A DNA stretch of 64,000 nucleotides from NCBI GenBank assembly GCA_035578175.1, contig JAQMRL010000005.1:58633722-58697721 (forward strand), in the 5' to 3' direction. The notes under the pieces were generated by a model. That model ran no database searches, was not told the origin of the DNA, and was given only the letters and a program-made list of their open reading frames with translations. The position numbers and the translations under genes are program-made. Of this stretch, positions 28,866 to 40,489 are shown one piece after another. Origin of the DNA: Catonia carolina (lineage: Eukaryota; Arthropoda; Insecta; Hemiptera; Achilidae). Each line of letters begins with the position of its first letter. The first letter of the stretch is position 1.

Positions 28866-31749
28866 CTTCTCTTCTTAAAGTGCCATGCAGATTCCTGCGT
28901 AGGCGTCCATCCTCGCTCACATCATATTACTCTATCAATTGCAGCCTCCCGCAATGCCTGGAAGTCTCGTATCCCTGTCCACTGCCGTATGTTCCGTAGC
29001 CAGGATAACCTTCTTCTACCTCTTCCTCTTCCTCCTCCCTCTATTCTACCCTGAAGAATAAGCCGCTGGAAATGATAACGCTCCCCACGCAGTATGTGTC
29101 CAAGGTACCCAGTCTTTCTTGTTTTAATAGTCTCGAAAAGCTCACGATCCACCAAACCAGCTCTTCTCAGGATGTCCTCGTTCGTCACATGATCAACCCA
29201 CGACACTCTCATCATTCGTCGCAGGGTCCACATCTCAAAGGCCTCAAGTTTGCTGATACTGTTTGTTTTCAACGTCCATGCCTCTACTCCGTACAAGAGA
29301 ACGGACCAGACGTAACATTTTACCATCCTATATCTAAGACTGAGACTTAAGTTCTTGTCTCTCAAAAATTTCCCAAGTCTGAGGAATGTTGCTCGAGCTT
29401 GTTCGATTCTACATTTTATTTCATGATCTGGGTCCCATTCTTGGTTTATCATACATCCCAAGTATTTAAATTGAGCGACCTGTTCAATGTTCTCTCCATT
29501 TATGGATATTCTTGTACCCGGAGTGCCGTTTCTACTGATGGCCATACATTTCGTTTTACGGATGTTAATTTTCAGACCCAAACCCTGACTCTTTTCATTG
29601 ACCTTGTCTAATAGAGCTTGGAGATCATCCGCACTATCCGCCAATATCACGGTGTCATCCGCATACCGAATATTGTTAATGGGAATTCCGTTCACTTTAA
29701 TGCCCATGCTACTGTCGGAGATTGACTCGGCGAATGCTCTCTCCACATACAAGTTAAACAACATCGGAGACAAGATGCACCCCTGTCGGACACCCTTTTT
29801 TATTTCGAATTCCTCAGTTGTTCCCGCATCCTGAATTCGAACTGCCGCCCTTTGATTCCAATATAAATTACCTATAAGCCTTATATCCTTCCCATCCAGC
29901 CCCAAATCCCCAAGATATGATATGAGGAGATCATGCTTTACATTATCAAACGCCTTTTCATAGTCGATGAAACACAAAAAGACGTCCTTTCTCTGATCCT
30001 GGCAATTTTGTACCAAAGTTTGGAGACTGAATATGGCTTCTCTCGTTCCAAAACCGCTCTTAAATCCAAATTGACTAGCACCACTTACTTCCTCACACCT
30101 CCTATAGAGTCTCGTGTGTAGAACTCGAAGAAAGAGTTTAAGAAAATGACTCATCAGGCTAATTAGACGATAGTCCTTACATGAGTTTGCGTTGTTTGAT
30201 TTCGGAAGTGCGACAAACGTAGAGAGAAGCCAGTCCTCGGGAATATGTCCAGTGTCATAAATGTTGTTAAAAAGTCGGACAATGATATCAAGGTTGTGTT
30301 CGCTAACTAAATGAAACGTCTCTGAGTACATATCATCAGGGCCCGGAGCTTTGCTATTCTTCATTAACGCTATGGCATGTTTAATTTCACTCTTCAAAAT
30401 ACTTGGTCCCGACAGCGGCATCACTCCAGCTTCGGGGTTCTCTGGTCTGTCATCCTGGAAGAGATTAGTGGTGTATCTCCTCCACGTCAGTAACAATTCC
30501 TCGGTGTCCAATATTATTTTATTGTTTTCATCCTTAATGAAACTTATATTTCTTCTGTTATATACTCCAGCGATTTCCTTGACTTTTTTGTGGAGGTGGA
30601 AACTATCTCCTAACCTACTCAGATTCTCTGCCTCCAAACATCTGTCAGCCAACCAACATTCTTTCGCCGTTCTTATTCCATTACGGATTCTTCGTTGAAG
30701 ATTTCTATATTCTATATAATTTCCTTCGATCTTACTCCTCCTTCGCTCCTCCATCAAATCAAGAATATCATCAGTCATCCATTTGCTTTTCATATGCCTT
30801 TCGGTGTTTCTGAGGAAAAGTTCATTTGTTTCCTTGAAAACTTCTTTGATTTCGAGCCAGTGCTTGCTCATATCGCCTGTATTGCTAACACCTTCCAATC
30901 CTTTATTAAGATGGTTTTTATATAATGATCTTCTTTCCTGATCTTTAAGTAATTCTGGCTTTAATATCTTTTTAGAGGCTCTTCCTTTGGGTATGGACAG
31001 GCGCAGCAGTATGTCGGCACGTAGCGGATTGTGGTCAGATTCCATATCGGCACCTGGCATCGTGGTTACCTTAGTGATGAAATTTCTAAATCTACGATTA
31101 ATGATAATGTAATCTATCTGGTTACGAACAGTTTGCTGGTCACTGTCTTGCGGAGATTTCCAGGTGTACAATCGTCTTGGTGGGAGTGTGAACCATGTAT
31201 TTGTAATCACCAGATTGTTGTCTTCACAATATTGAACCAACCTTTCACCTCTTTCATTTCTTTCACCCAAGCCGTAATCACCGACCACTGATCCCGCTCT
31301 ACCCTTACCGACTTTAGCATTGAAGTCTCCAAGAATTATGGTGACTTCATTCTGTTTTGTAATTCTTAGGACACTATCCAGTTGTTTGTAGAACTCTTCA
31401 ATTTCTTCCTCTGACTTATCTGCCGTTGGGGCATATACCTGTATAATATTGATGTTGATGGGTCTACCACACAGCTGAATCAGGAGTACTCTTTCGGAAC
31501 ATGGAATGAAATTCTTTACCGACCTTTGTATGCTTTCATCCATTAAGATACCAACACCATGCTGATGGTTTCGGTCGGAATCACTGATACCTGAGTAGTA
31601 CATTACTTTACCCTTCGATCTAATCATCCCATTTCCAGGCCAGCGGACTTCGCTCACACCAAGAATTCCTATCTCCATCCTATTCATCTCCTGGATCAAG
31701 TTGTCAAACTTTCCAGCTGCAAACAAAGTCTTGACATTCCAAGTAGCTA
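28866..31749 (-). mobile_element. RTE-clade LINE, 5'-truncated, with target-site duplication
   Basis: The 11-bp sequence TTCAGCACCTT lies on both sides, at 28855-28865 and 31750-31760. The 3' end (left side) is an (AAG)n-type tail, and the 5' end is cut just before the endonuclease domain. The large ORF is unbroken, which suggests a fairly recent insertion. Confidence 0.9.
28922..31726 (-). CDS. RTE-type endonuclease-reverse transcriptase polyprotein
   Basis: An ORF of about 934 residues is open from position 31750. Before the first listed residue the frame continues as TWNVKTL, the canonical start of the APE-like endonuclease domain, so no real ATG is retained and the N-terminus was lost by truncation. 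The endonuclease part has EVRWPG, VYAPTA, ILGDFNAKVG and SDHNPL, covering the usual catalytic residues. The reverse transcriptase part has FGFKSGFGTREAIF, CFIDYEKAFDNVKH, GVRQGCILSPMLFNLYVE and the catalytic RYADDTVILA. The C-terminal section (YLGCMI, LLYGVEAWTL, RRMMRVSWVDHV) is typical of RTE/BovB proteins. Its product would nick DNA and copy its own RNA at the nick. Without its own start and promoter this copy is probably not expressed as such. Confidence 0.93.
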   Translation of the reverse strand: MFAAGKFDNLIQEMNRMEIGILGVSEVRWPGNGMIRSKGKVMYYSGISDSDRNHQHGVGILMDESIQRSVKNFIPCSERVLLIQLCGRPININIIQVYAPTADKSEEEIEEFYKQLDSVLRITKQNEVTIILGDFNAKVGKGRAGSVVGDYGLGERNERGERLVQYCEDNNLVITNTWFTLPPRRLYTWKSPQDSDQQTVRNQIDYIIINRRFRNFITKVTTMPGADMESDHNPLRADILLRLSIPKGRASKKILKPELLKDQERRSLYKNHLNKGLEGVSNTGDMSKHWLEIKEVFKETNELFLRNTERHMKSKWMTDDILDLMEERRRSKIEGNYIEYRNLQRRIRNGIRTAKECWLADRCLEAENLSRLGDSFHLHKKVKEIAGVYNRRNISFIKDENNKIILDTEELLLTWRRYTTNLFQDDRPENPEAGVMPLSGPSILKSEIKHAIALMKNSKAPGPDDMYSETFHLVSEHNLDIIVRLFNNIYDTGHIPEDWLLSTFVALPKSNNANSCKDYRLISLMSHFLKLFLRVLHTRLYRRCEEVSGASQFGFKSGFGTREAIFSLQTLVQNCQDQRKDVFLCFIDYEKAFDNVKHDLLISYLGDLGLDGKDIRLIGNLYWNQRAAVRIQDAGTTEEFEIKKGVRQGCILSPMLFNLYVERAFAESISDSSMGIKVNGIPINNIRYADDTVILADSADDLQALLDKVNEKSQGLGLKINIRKTKCMAISRNGTPGTRISINGENIEQVAQFKYLGCMINQEWDPDHEIKCRIEQARATFLRLGKFLRDKNLSLSLRYRMVKCYVWSVLLYGVEAWTLKTNSISKLEAFEMWTLRRMMRVSWVDHVTNEDILRRAGLVDRELFETIKTRKTGYLGHILRGERYHFQRLILQGRIEGGGRGRGRRRLSWLRNIRQWTGIRDFQALREAAIDRVI

Positions 31750-31760
31750 TTCAGCACCTT

Positions 31761-32969
31761 ACGTAGGGTTAAAACTTGATTTCGGTCAACAATAACAGAA
31801 ACTCGGGTTCACGGTTTTTGTATGATGTGTGTGCATAAAAAGAGGGATCTGGAAGCTAAAAATATATTTGAGAAAGAAATTTTCTCAAGATTTGGCCAGA
31901 ACTCCCGTAGGCTAGCGATAAAAAAATAAGATATAGCCTAATTTGCTTCGAATAATATTGCAAGTAATTACTTCCAGCGTTATGCTAATTATTTACATAA
32001 GTTCAAAAAAAATATTGTTTAATAAAAAATCTTTATTTTTGCCCCACCTGGGGAAAATCCTGACTAAACCTATTAGAGTATAGGCTACGAAATAATAACG
32101 AGATATGGGAATAGAAAAATGTAAAAGATAATAGATTCTTCGAGAAAGAAAAATTCAGTTCTCTATACTATGTGCAGAAAACCCCAATAAAGATAGGAAG
32201 AAAAAGCAACTATGTAGCAATAAATTGATTAGCTTTAGCTGATGATGAATTTTCGGTTAGCCAAAAATTCGGATAATTAGACAAGTCAACGTATGCTAAT
32301 ATTTTATATTCAACTTTCATAGGATATTTGTGTATTATACGAGGTGGAGTGTATTGAACAAGAATAATAGATTGCAATGAATAAAATATTTTGAAAGGGA
32401 ATTTTCGGAAAAGAGGTGGCGAGCCTTTGCTATGCCTGTTATTGATAATCTACCATGTTATGAATTTTTCTGGTAAAGCATAGATGGGTCTCCCATTGTC
32501 TTATTCTGTAAAATCTATGCCTTTCTGGAAACGACAACCACCACAAGTATTTAACTTTTATAGTTTAGTTCGTGTTACCGCAGGATTATGAATTAAAAGT
32601 TTTTGTAACTAGTAGGTACACAAAGAAACAGGTCTCCGTACTGTGAAACCTTTCTAAACGAATTGTAGGTAAAAATAATTGTTATTGTAAAAATAATCCT
32701 TATTAATTAAGTTAGGGTAAGCGTTACGTTTTTATTATTAAATTAATTAAGTAATTGAATTGTAATTTGTTAGTAGTCTTAAGCATAATAATTAATTGTA
32801 ATTTATAATCTTTTAAATAACTGATTGTTATAAGTTTAAGGATTAAATATTATAAGACCTTTTGTATGTTATTTTTCTGAACATTTTCCCGTTGAAACCC
32901 CTTATGTTCTCAATTACTTTTCTAAATTTATTTCTATCTTCAATTACATCTTTATGATATTCTACATAC
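31761..32969. other. Unassigned A+T-rich stretch
   Basis: No supported gene or repeat. Confidence 0.4.
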
Positions 32970-33345
32970 AGGTGGAGTGTAAAATTATTTGCACTCGATC
33001 TGCTAGTTCCAGGGTTACAAAAACATGGTTCTGTTTCTTATCACGTGGTCAGCCGATTATATGACTCAACTATTTAAGAACAGAAGAGGTAGAGGTGTAA
33101 AAGACGCTAGCCATAGTTATCTCCTCTGAAAGTAATGAATATCATTATACAGCCAGACCCTGTGGTGAATGAAGTGAAGGTGTCATTTGAAGGGTGCAGA
33201 GTAGATGCTTTTCGGAGGGCCTGGCATGCTGATAAGCATAGGCTACTTTTGTACTCAGTGAGGAAGGAAATTGTAAACCACCTCACTCCTCGTTTTACTT
33301 AGTAAACCCTCTGGAGGTTAAAGGCTGTTGGCCTAAACAACAATT
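32970..33345 (+). repeat. Family D repeat
   Basis: From ACAGGTGGAGTGTAAAATTA through GCCAGACCCTGTGGTGAATG to GGCCTAAACAACAATTAAA; near full length. Confidence 0.8.
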
Positions 33346-34104
33346 AAATATTATCTAATTAGTTTTTTAATCACTAACAAAATGTTTACTTCGACAAGTG
33401 GGTTTTGGCTTCGGGGGTATGAGTAATGAAGATCTCAATACTCAATTCCTTTAAACTTTAGATATAACTCGAGAAAGTTAAAATCAAAATGAAATAAGAA
33501 ATAAAAGATAGTTTTAACTGTAAAGAACACAGTATTATGAATAGACCTGTTCGGTACCTTACTAGAAACATATCACGTTTTCCACATTACGAGAGATATA
33601 GCTTAATTTAAAAACGCCGCATAAATCAATTTAATAAATTAATTTAAAAGTTTCTAATTTATTCATTAAGAAAAATTAAGAATCTTTAATTCACTTTTCC
33701 TTCAAAAGAAGAACGAATCTTCTTCGTTAGTCTATCTAGGCAGGTAGGCGGCTTGCAAGCCTGTACTTTCATTAAAAGGTACAAAAAAATACTTTCTCTT
33801 GGATCGCATCCATTACATTAATTAGTCGGTTTTAAACATTGAATTTACATCTTATCTCGTCCCATAGTCTACAGCATTAAAAGCTACATTATTAGAAGCT
33901 CAAAGGGTCTTTACTTTCTCCGTGATTTATCTAATGTACTCGTAAATAAGCGAGAAGTTTCGTTATCGAGAAAAATCTATATATAGCCGACAGAGTGATT
34001 TTTTAGTTCGGTTACCCAATTGTTAATGTCTGGTAATTTTTTTTCTAAGAAATAGAAATTTTGTTTTGAGACATGAAGTTGGTATCCTTACTCAACTGGT
34101 ACAG
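33346..34104. other. Unassigned stretch
   Basis: No supported feature. Confidence 0.4.
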
Positions 34105-34482
34105 ATACGGCAGTGTGAGTTTATTCTCCTTGAGCTGTGTAAAATTTTGTGGCGTTTACAGCTTGTTACAAACAGAATGTCGTCTTTTACCCTAGAACAA
34201 CGGGTTTCATTTTTGAACAATATTTTGCTACGAAATTGTACGCGAGTGTAAAAGAATCATTTCAAATTAAATTTTCCACGGAAAAGTTTACAGATTGGTC
34301 AGGAAGCTGCTAAAAAATTGAAATTGTTTCCGTATTGCGTACGATTAGTCCAAGAGCTTCAGCCTCCAGATTTAAATAAGCGATTGTTCTAGGGTAAAAG
34401 GCATTCCGTTCCTAACACGATCGGAAACGGCACAAAATTTTACACAGCTCAAAGAGAATAAACTCACTCTGCCGTATTGACT
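34105..34482 (+). mobile_element. Tc1/mariner-type MITE with 47-bp inverted ends
   Basis: ATACGGCAGTGTGAGTTTAT and the following TCTCCTTGAGCTGTGTAAAA reappear inverted at 34429-34482. Inside, a remnant reads MSSFTLEQRVSFLNNILL (N-terminal helix of a DUF4817-like domain) and VQELQPPDLNKRLF, with a frameshift between them. It is a deleted relative of an IS630/Tc1/mariner transposon. Confidence 0.8.
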
Positions 34483-35444
34483 GATAGTTGGAGCTTTTAG
34501 AATACGAGTGAATGAACTTTAACTTGGGTAAGTCCAAAAGTCAATTCTGATAAAACGATTTGTATCTGGCACGCAAATCATTACACTTATATTATTGACT
34601 CTTATCAAAATTCACCGAAACAAGGAGAAAAGAGAAAAATTGTATTAAATAATTTTTTGTCCTGGAAATAAGGAAATTGTGGTTGATCTTCATTTCAATT
34701 AGATTTAATTTGACAGGAAGAGGATGTTATGTGGTGTAAGCGGCACAAGATACAAAAAAACCATAATTTACAGGCTCGGAATTCCATTCGGTTTTCGTTA
34801 CAGCAAATTTCCTTGATTAGGGACAGCTTTGGCTCTTATTATCGGAGATTAGATTACGGAAAACTTCATAAATCTTTAAGCAGGAAAAAATGTTAAAGGT
34901 TCTGAAAAATATAACTTTCTGGGTAATGTTGAACGAATACAAAATATTGATTGACACAATGTGCTATTTTTGATGTGTATATCCATGACATTTACAACTG
35001 TATGGTTATCAACTATATGCAGGCACTCCTTTTAGTTAGGAGTGGATCAATTTTAATGTGCTCTTGGTATTGAAATTCGCAAATTACCCAGAAATTAAGA
35101 GTAGGCAATTCAAGTTAAATATTTCTAGAAAAATTTTTAAAAGGATTTTGTAGAAGTAAAAATTTATGTGCAAAAGCAATATTTGTATTTGAGAACCATG
35201 CAGACTGAAGCTTGCAAAAGTGAAACTAAAATGAAAATGTTGTTTTTTAGATCATCACCCGAAGTTCAAAAGAAAAAAAAACTTATGTAACGATATGGAA
35301 TTAAATTTGAGGAAACGTTTCATATAATGTATTTCTTTACGGATGTGAAACATAGACGAAGAAGAATGCAGCCCACAAAGAAGTCTTTGTAGAAGATTAA
35401 GCAAAAACACGGTTTGATTTACCGTTAACAGACGATGTGGTAAG
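34483..35444. other. Unassigned stretch
   Basis: No supported feature. Confidence 0.4.
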
Positions 35445-35525
35445 AAACAGAATTATTTTTTTGTTGTCCTGCAACTAGCAGATCGAGTGCAAATAATTTA
35501 ACACTCCACCTTCCTGTTATGGACG
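35445..35525 (-). repeat. Family D end fragment (minus strand)
   Basis: GGTAAGAAACAGAATTATTT to CAAATAATTTAACACTCCAC and CTGTTATGG: only the start of the family, inverted. Confidence 0.7.
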
Positions 35526-36048
35526 TATTTCTAGAATATCAATGTACAATGTTACAATCCATTTTAAAGAAAACAAAATAAATCTATAAGAATCAGTCAA
35601 ATAAATTTATTACAGAAATCCCATCTGATCTAAAAAAAATCCGTTTAAGCCCCAATTATGATTTATTAACTCACTTCGTTGAGTATCACTTACGACTTAT
35701 GGTGTTCGCTAATTCTGAAGAAAAGTCATATTGTATATGTTTTTCACTATAGTCCAATTCACGAAAGAAAACACCTATCTTTAAACATGAATATCTTGTA
35801 TAAAAAAACAATTACAATACATCAAAATAATTAAAGCTTGTTTTATTATTGGTTACAGGATTACATTAACATATAATACTTTGTAGCTCTGTACATTTTA
35901 AAGTACGCGTGAACAAAGTAATAGGCCTAGTACCTTGAAGTTGGGTATTATGGAAAAGTAGTTAAAAACAGGATATTTTTTATGCGTAATTCGTTATACT
36001 GTATTTAATACACTATTCATTTCCGAAAGTGTTAATATATTATATACT
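35526..36048. other. Unassigned stretch
   Basis: No supported feature. Confidence 0.4.
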
Positions 36049-36437
36049 TGTTGTTGTTTAGGTCATCAGCCAAAAGGCTGGTTTGAACCTGTAGAGGTTT
36101 TACTAAGTAAAACGAGGAGTGAGGTGGTTTACCATGCCTTCCTCACTGAGTGGAAAAGTACGCTTATCAGCATGCCGGGCTCTCTGAAAAACACATATTT
36201 TCCACTCTGCAAATGACACCTTTACTCATTCACCACAGGGTCTGGCTGTATAATAAAATTCATTACTTTCAGCGGAGATAACTCTGATTAGTGTCTTTTA
36301 CACCTCTACCTTTTCTGTTCTTAAATGATTCAGTCATTTATTTGGCTGACCATGTGATAAGAAACAGAACTATTTATTTTAGCCCTGCAACGAACAGATT
36401 GAATGTAAATAATTTGACACTCTACCTGTCTGTTATG
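36049..36437 (-). repeat. Family D repeat, full length (minus strand)
   Basis: Opens TTGTTGTTTAGGTCATCAGC, ends GACACTCTACCTGTCTGTTA and GGGCAG. One of the best copies. Confidence 0.85.
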
Positions 36438-37520
36438 GGCAGAATATATATCCTACAGGTATAACCAACAATTAAAAAAGCTTTAATTTGATGTATTTTA
36501 ATTGTTTTACATACAACGGTTTAAAAGACATTCCTGTTTAAAGTCAGGTGTTTTCTTTCGTGAATCGAACTATTATTAAGTTTTGTACTGTACGAATAAA
36601 GATTTAAAAAGTTGGAAAGTGGGTATGAGGTTGAAAATATCAAGTATGAGATTTTAAAATGGAAACCGTTGATAACTTGTATTAATTTTGTTTCCATTTT
36701 TTCTTTCCTTATAGTATAATATATTGAATAAATTAAACAAAATATTTACTCTTAGTCAATTTAGAATTTATTTCTTTACAATTAATTCCTAATCCTTTCT
36801 TATAAAATTTAATTGATAGATTTATTTTAAATTATTTCTACATAAAACAATTTTATGTATTAGCATTATCTGTTTAATTATGAAATTAGATATATATTAT
36901 TTATTCAATCTATTGACTTGTATAATGCTCTTAAATTATTTATTTGAAATTCTTTAAATATACAAAATTGTTTACAAAATCAATACACATTCTTAACATA
37001 ATGTGGTCTAACCGATCATTTAAACTTCTAAAAACTCTGTTATAAATCATACTGACGAATATAATTATCTATCTCGGGAACGTTTAAGTAAGAGAACAAA
37101 ACAAAATGTTGAAAAATACAGAGGTATAGCCTATATAATCAGCGCGGTGTGTTCAGAGGGCAAATTAAAATCTCAAAGAATCAGAAAAACCCTTTAAACT
37201 TAAGTTCCATTTTTAATCAATTTCCACACACCGTTTTCACATTTGCCCCTCAAACGTGGTTCTTTACAAAAGGCATGATTAATACCCTATCGAAGACATA
37301 CAGATTTATGTAAATACAATGGTGAATATTAAACTGATGACAGACCGAGTAAGAAATGGGACATTCGGCAGAAACCCATTTATTATAATAGATGTAAAAC
37401 AACACGTTGCATCACTGAAATTGCGACAAGCCGAACACACAATGCGGCAGACAGGTGATTGAAGAAACAGGGAGATGAGCAGTGTGTGCTCTGATTGGAA
37501 ATCAAAGTACTGTCTGTCTA
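36438..37520. other. Unassigned A+T-rich stretch
   Basis: No supported feature. Confidence 0.4.
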
Positions 37521-37527
37521 TAACTTT

Positions 37528-37662
37528 ATGGCCTCCCGCAGCCTTCTTAATAACATTTCATTATGTACTTCTACTAACTAGTGCACTGGAATTAGTGCAT
37601 AATGAAGGGTTATTGAGAAGGCTAGTAGCGGGCCGATTCTGCTCCTCTCTGCGGGAGGCCAA
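37528..37662. repeat. Small inverted repeat
   Basis: GGCCTCCCGCAGCCTTCTTA faces GAAGGCTAGTAGCGGG and CTGCGGGAGGCC on the right. Possibly a short MITE. Confidence 0.5.
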
Positions 37663-37724
37663 AAACTGAACTAAAACTAAAACTGAACTGAACTGGCCAG
37701 GAATGGGGCAGAATAGGGTATTGT

Positions 37725-37897
37725 GGCCGGACCCTTTGTAGAGTGGTCAGTACAACTGGCTTCTACACCGGGGTCCCGGGTTCAATTACCGGTCAGGTCT
37801 AGACTTCTAATAGCCTGTGTCACTTCCATTGAAGAATTTCCTGGCTTGCAATTTGAGGACTTGGTTTAGTAAGAGCTCCGTGGAGTAGTTCCGTATA
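37725..37897 (+). repeat. tRNA-derived SINE (family B'-like head)
   Basis: GCCGGACCCTTTGTAGAGTG, then GGCTTCTACACCGGGGTCCC with B box GGTTCAATTAC. The body differs from the 1068 copy. Confidence 0.65.
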
Positions 37898-37899
37898 GC

Positions 37900-37962
37900 A
37901 ACCAAAAAGGTTAGATTAGACGATCGTAATAATTACGATCGTCTAATTTAACCTTTTTGGTT
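37900..37962. repeat. Near-perfect 31-bp hairpin
   Basis: AACCAAAAAGGTTAGATTAG plus ACGATCGTAAT pairs with its inverse across a single central base (37931), with one mismatch. Confidence 0.95.
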
Positions 37963-37984
37963 GATAATTATTATCAAAACGGAT

Positions 37985-38247
37985 AGGCACGCTGAAGATA
38001 TCGTCGCCGGACTGAAAAAACCTCCTATTTGTCAGTTTTGGCCACTTTAGGGTTTTTATGTATTCTGAACCAAATCTTTTCATTCGTTGGCCTGTAAATT
38101 TTCCTCTGTGCATAAATATACCAAACTGTATTTCATTTATAATCACAATATTCTAAGGAGTAGAGACGGTTTTTTCCACCCCCTGTAAAATTTGTCGTTT
38201 ATCACATAGGTTTATTTTCAGTCCAGCGACGATATACCTCTTCGTAT
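37985..38247. mobile_element. Small transposon-like element with 30-bp inverted ends
   Basis: GAAGATATCGTCGCCGGACT then GAAAAAACC at the left faces the inverted GAGGTATATCGTCGCTGGAC then TGAAAATAAACC at the right. The interior is non-coding. Confidence 0.55.
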
Positions 38248-39138
38248 CATTACTTACGCACAAGCCACGACTTACATACGCATTATCACTCAATAAAAAA
38301 GAAATACGTATCACGTTATTGGCTTCAGGGGGTTATGTGTTCAAATTTGGGTACATAAAATTCTTCCTAAACGCAATTCTTTGTCTCACTACATAGTACA
38401 GACAGATCCACTCTATGAGAAAGTATAAAGAAAAAAAATCACTTTATTCTGTTTTTGTTTACAAAAATTCTGAAGACATAACAACGAAGTTGAATAACTT
38501 TCTTTGTGCGGTGAGTCAGCAAGTCAGATGGTAAACGTAGCTACGTTTTTCAGGTAGAACAACACCCTTACCGGTATGTAGTGAGTGAGTCATAGGTAAT
38601 AAAAAGAAAAAATTCAACGTACCTGATGCACAACAACAGGTGATGGGTCTAATAAAACAGGCTTATTGCAAACTCCGTCTGTATAACATTATATGAATAC
38701 ATACAGAAGGCACACAAAGCTATTTGACTAAATACTATAGGGAGTTTAAAAAAGTACATTTATAATATAATTTAACGTCTACAGAGATTCAATTGGTTAT
38801 ATATAAAAACACGATATCAAATTCTGAACGAGAACGAAATCAACTTATCAGTACAATATCTGGAACAAGCTCATCAACAAAACACAAGTACACATCTACT
38901 CATGTAGGTTCGTGGCTAAGGTAGCCTTCAAGAAGCTTCCAGAATTTTCCCAACAAAAACAAACATTAAAGTGTATGAGTATGGTTATACCTAATATACT
39001 CGTATATATAAAACAATAATACAAGATAATGGGTCCAAAGCTAGTAGACGGGCGATATAGGTTACGAGGTCAAGAAGAACTGTACAAGAAAAATGAACGA
39101 TTAATGGAAACGATTAGAACAAGAAGACTAAAATTCTA
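38248..39138. other. Unassigned stretch
   Basis: No supported feature. Confidence 0.4.
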
Positions 39139-39170
39139 TACAGGTGACCCATATGTCAGTACCCAATATA

Positions 39171-40205
39171 GTCCAGGCTGTGAGCTCGCTCCCGTTAGCA
39201 AAATTATTCGGACTCGGTTTCTTTGCACTATCTTATTCAAAATTGGTCCCTTATAACCAATCCGCAAGAAACCACGGGCCACCACCGTGGTCGAGAAATT
39301 TTTTAAACAATTTTTTTTAAACAAATTGCAAAAATTGGTTTTTTGGCCGCGGACAAAATTTTTTCAGGTTTTTTGGATCATTCTGAACAATAAAAGTCCT
39401 TAGTAACTTTTCTCTATAGTTAATAGTTTTCGAGTTATAAGCAATTTAAAATTTGAAAAACGTAAAATCAACCATTTTCAATCCTCTATATCTCAGTTAA
39501 AAAACATTATTTTTTAAGTTAGAAAGTGCTTAAAGTAAAGTTTAAATATCCTTATACAAGATTCTGATGTCTTTTTTGAAATTATTTTATTGCAAAACCT
39601 TTGTTTTAAACAGTTAACAGTGCGCGTGCGGCGCGTACAACAATTAATTAGGTATAACTTCAAGCGTCGGCGAAAAATCCATCGGGTACGTATACACAGC
39701 GTTAGTGCGAGAGAGACGCAACATGCAGCGCGTGGTCGCGGTACGCGCCGCGCGCGCATTGTTTACTGTTTAAAACAAAGGTTTTGCAATAAAATAATTT
39801 CAAAAAAGACATCAGAATCTTGTATAAGGATATTTAAACTTTACTTTAAGCACTTTCTAACTTAAAAAATAATGTTTTTTAACTGAGATATAGAGGATTG
39901 AAAATGGTTGATTTTACGTTTTTCAAATTTTAAATTGCTTATAACTCGAAAACTATTAACTATAGAGAAAAGTTACTAAGGACTTTTATTGTTCAGAATG
40001 ATCCAAAAAACCTGAAAAAATTTTGTCCGCGGCCAAAAAACCAATTTTTGCAATTTGTTTAAAACAAATTGTTTAAAAAATTTCTCGACCACGGTGGCCC
40101 GTGGTTTCTTGCGGATTGGTTATAAGGGACCAATTTTGAATAAGATAGTGCAAAGAAACCGAGTCCGAATAATTTTGCTAACGGGAGCGAGCTCACAGCC
40201 TGGAC
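39171..40205. mobile_element. 1.03-kb foldback element, arms of about 450 bp almost identical
   Basis: GTCCAGGCTGTGAGCTCGCT at the left is repeated inverted at the right end. The arms (to about 39620 and from about 39760) match nearly base for base, apart from a 3-base indel in the CCACCACCGTGG / CCACCGTGG area and a few changes. Translated arms give the same peptide, ending LKQRFCNKIISKKT. The central loop of about 130-140 bp is GC-rich (GCGCGTGCGGCGCGTAC, CGCGCCGCGCGCGCA). ATA lies just outside both ends. Confidence 0.92.
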
Positions 40206-40489
40206 TAATACGGAATTCAGAAGAAAGGTTAATGGAATAAGAAACCTATAGACAAAAAAAAACAAATTTATCATATGAACTGTACATTATATTACCTTGA
40301 AAATGTTATAACAAGTATTCTAAACGTCCACCATAATTCTCTATACACTTTATACAAAGACTAAAATTCACAAATTTTCAACGGTAACATTTTATCGTCA
40401 TTTACGTAGTCAAATGCAATTTCAATTGAACTTTTAGTTCGTGCAGGTTTTGTGGCTTGGAAGAATACGCTAGTTCCTTTACAATGTCT

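Noticed and set aside
39514..39865. Two overlapping open frames on opposite strands ending in the same peptide
   Set aside because: The shared peptide simply reflects the palindromic arms of the foldback element; it is not a gene pair.
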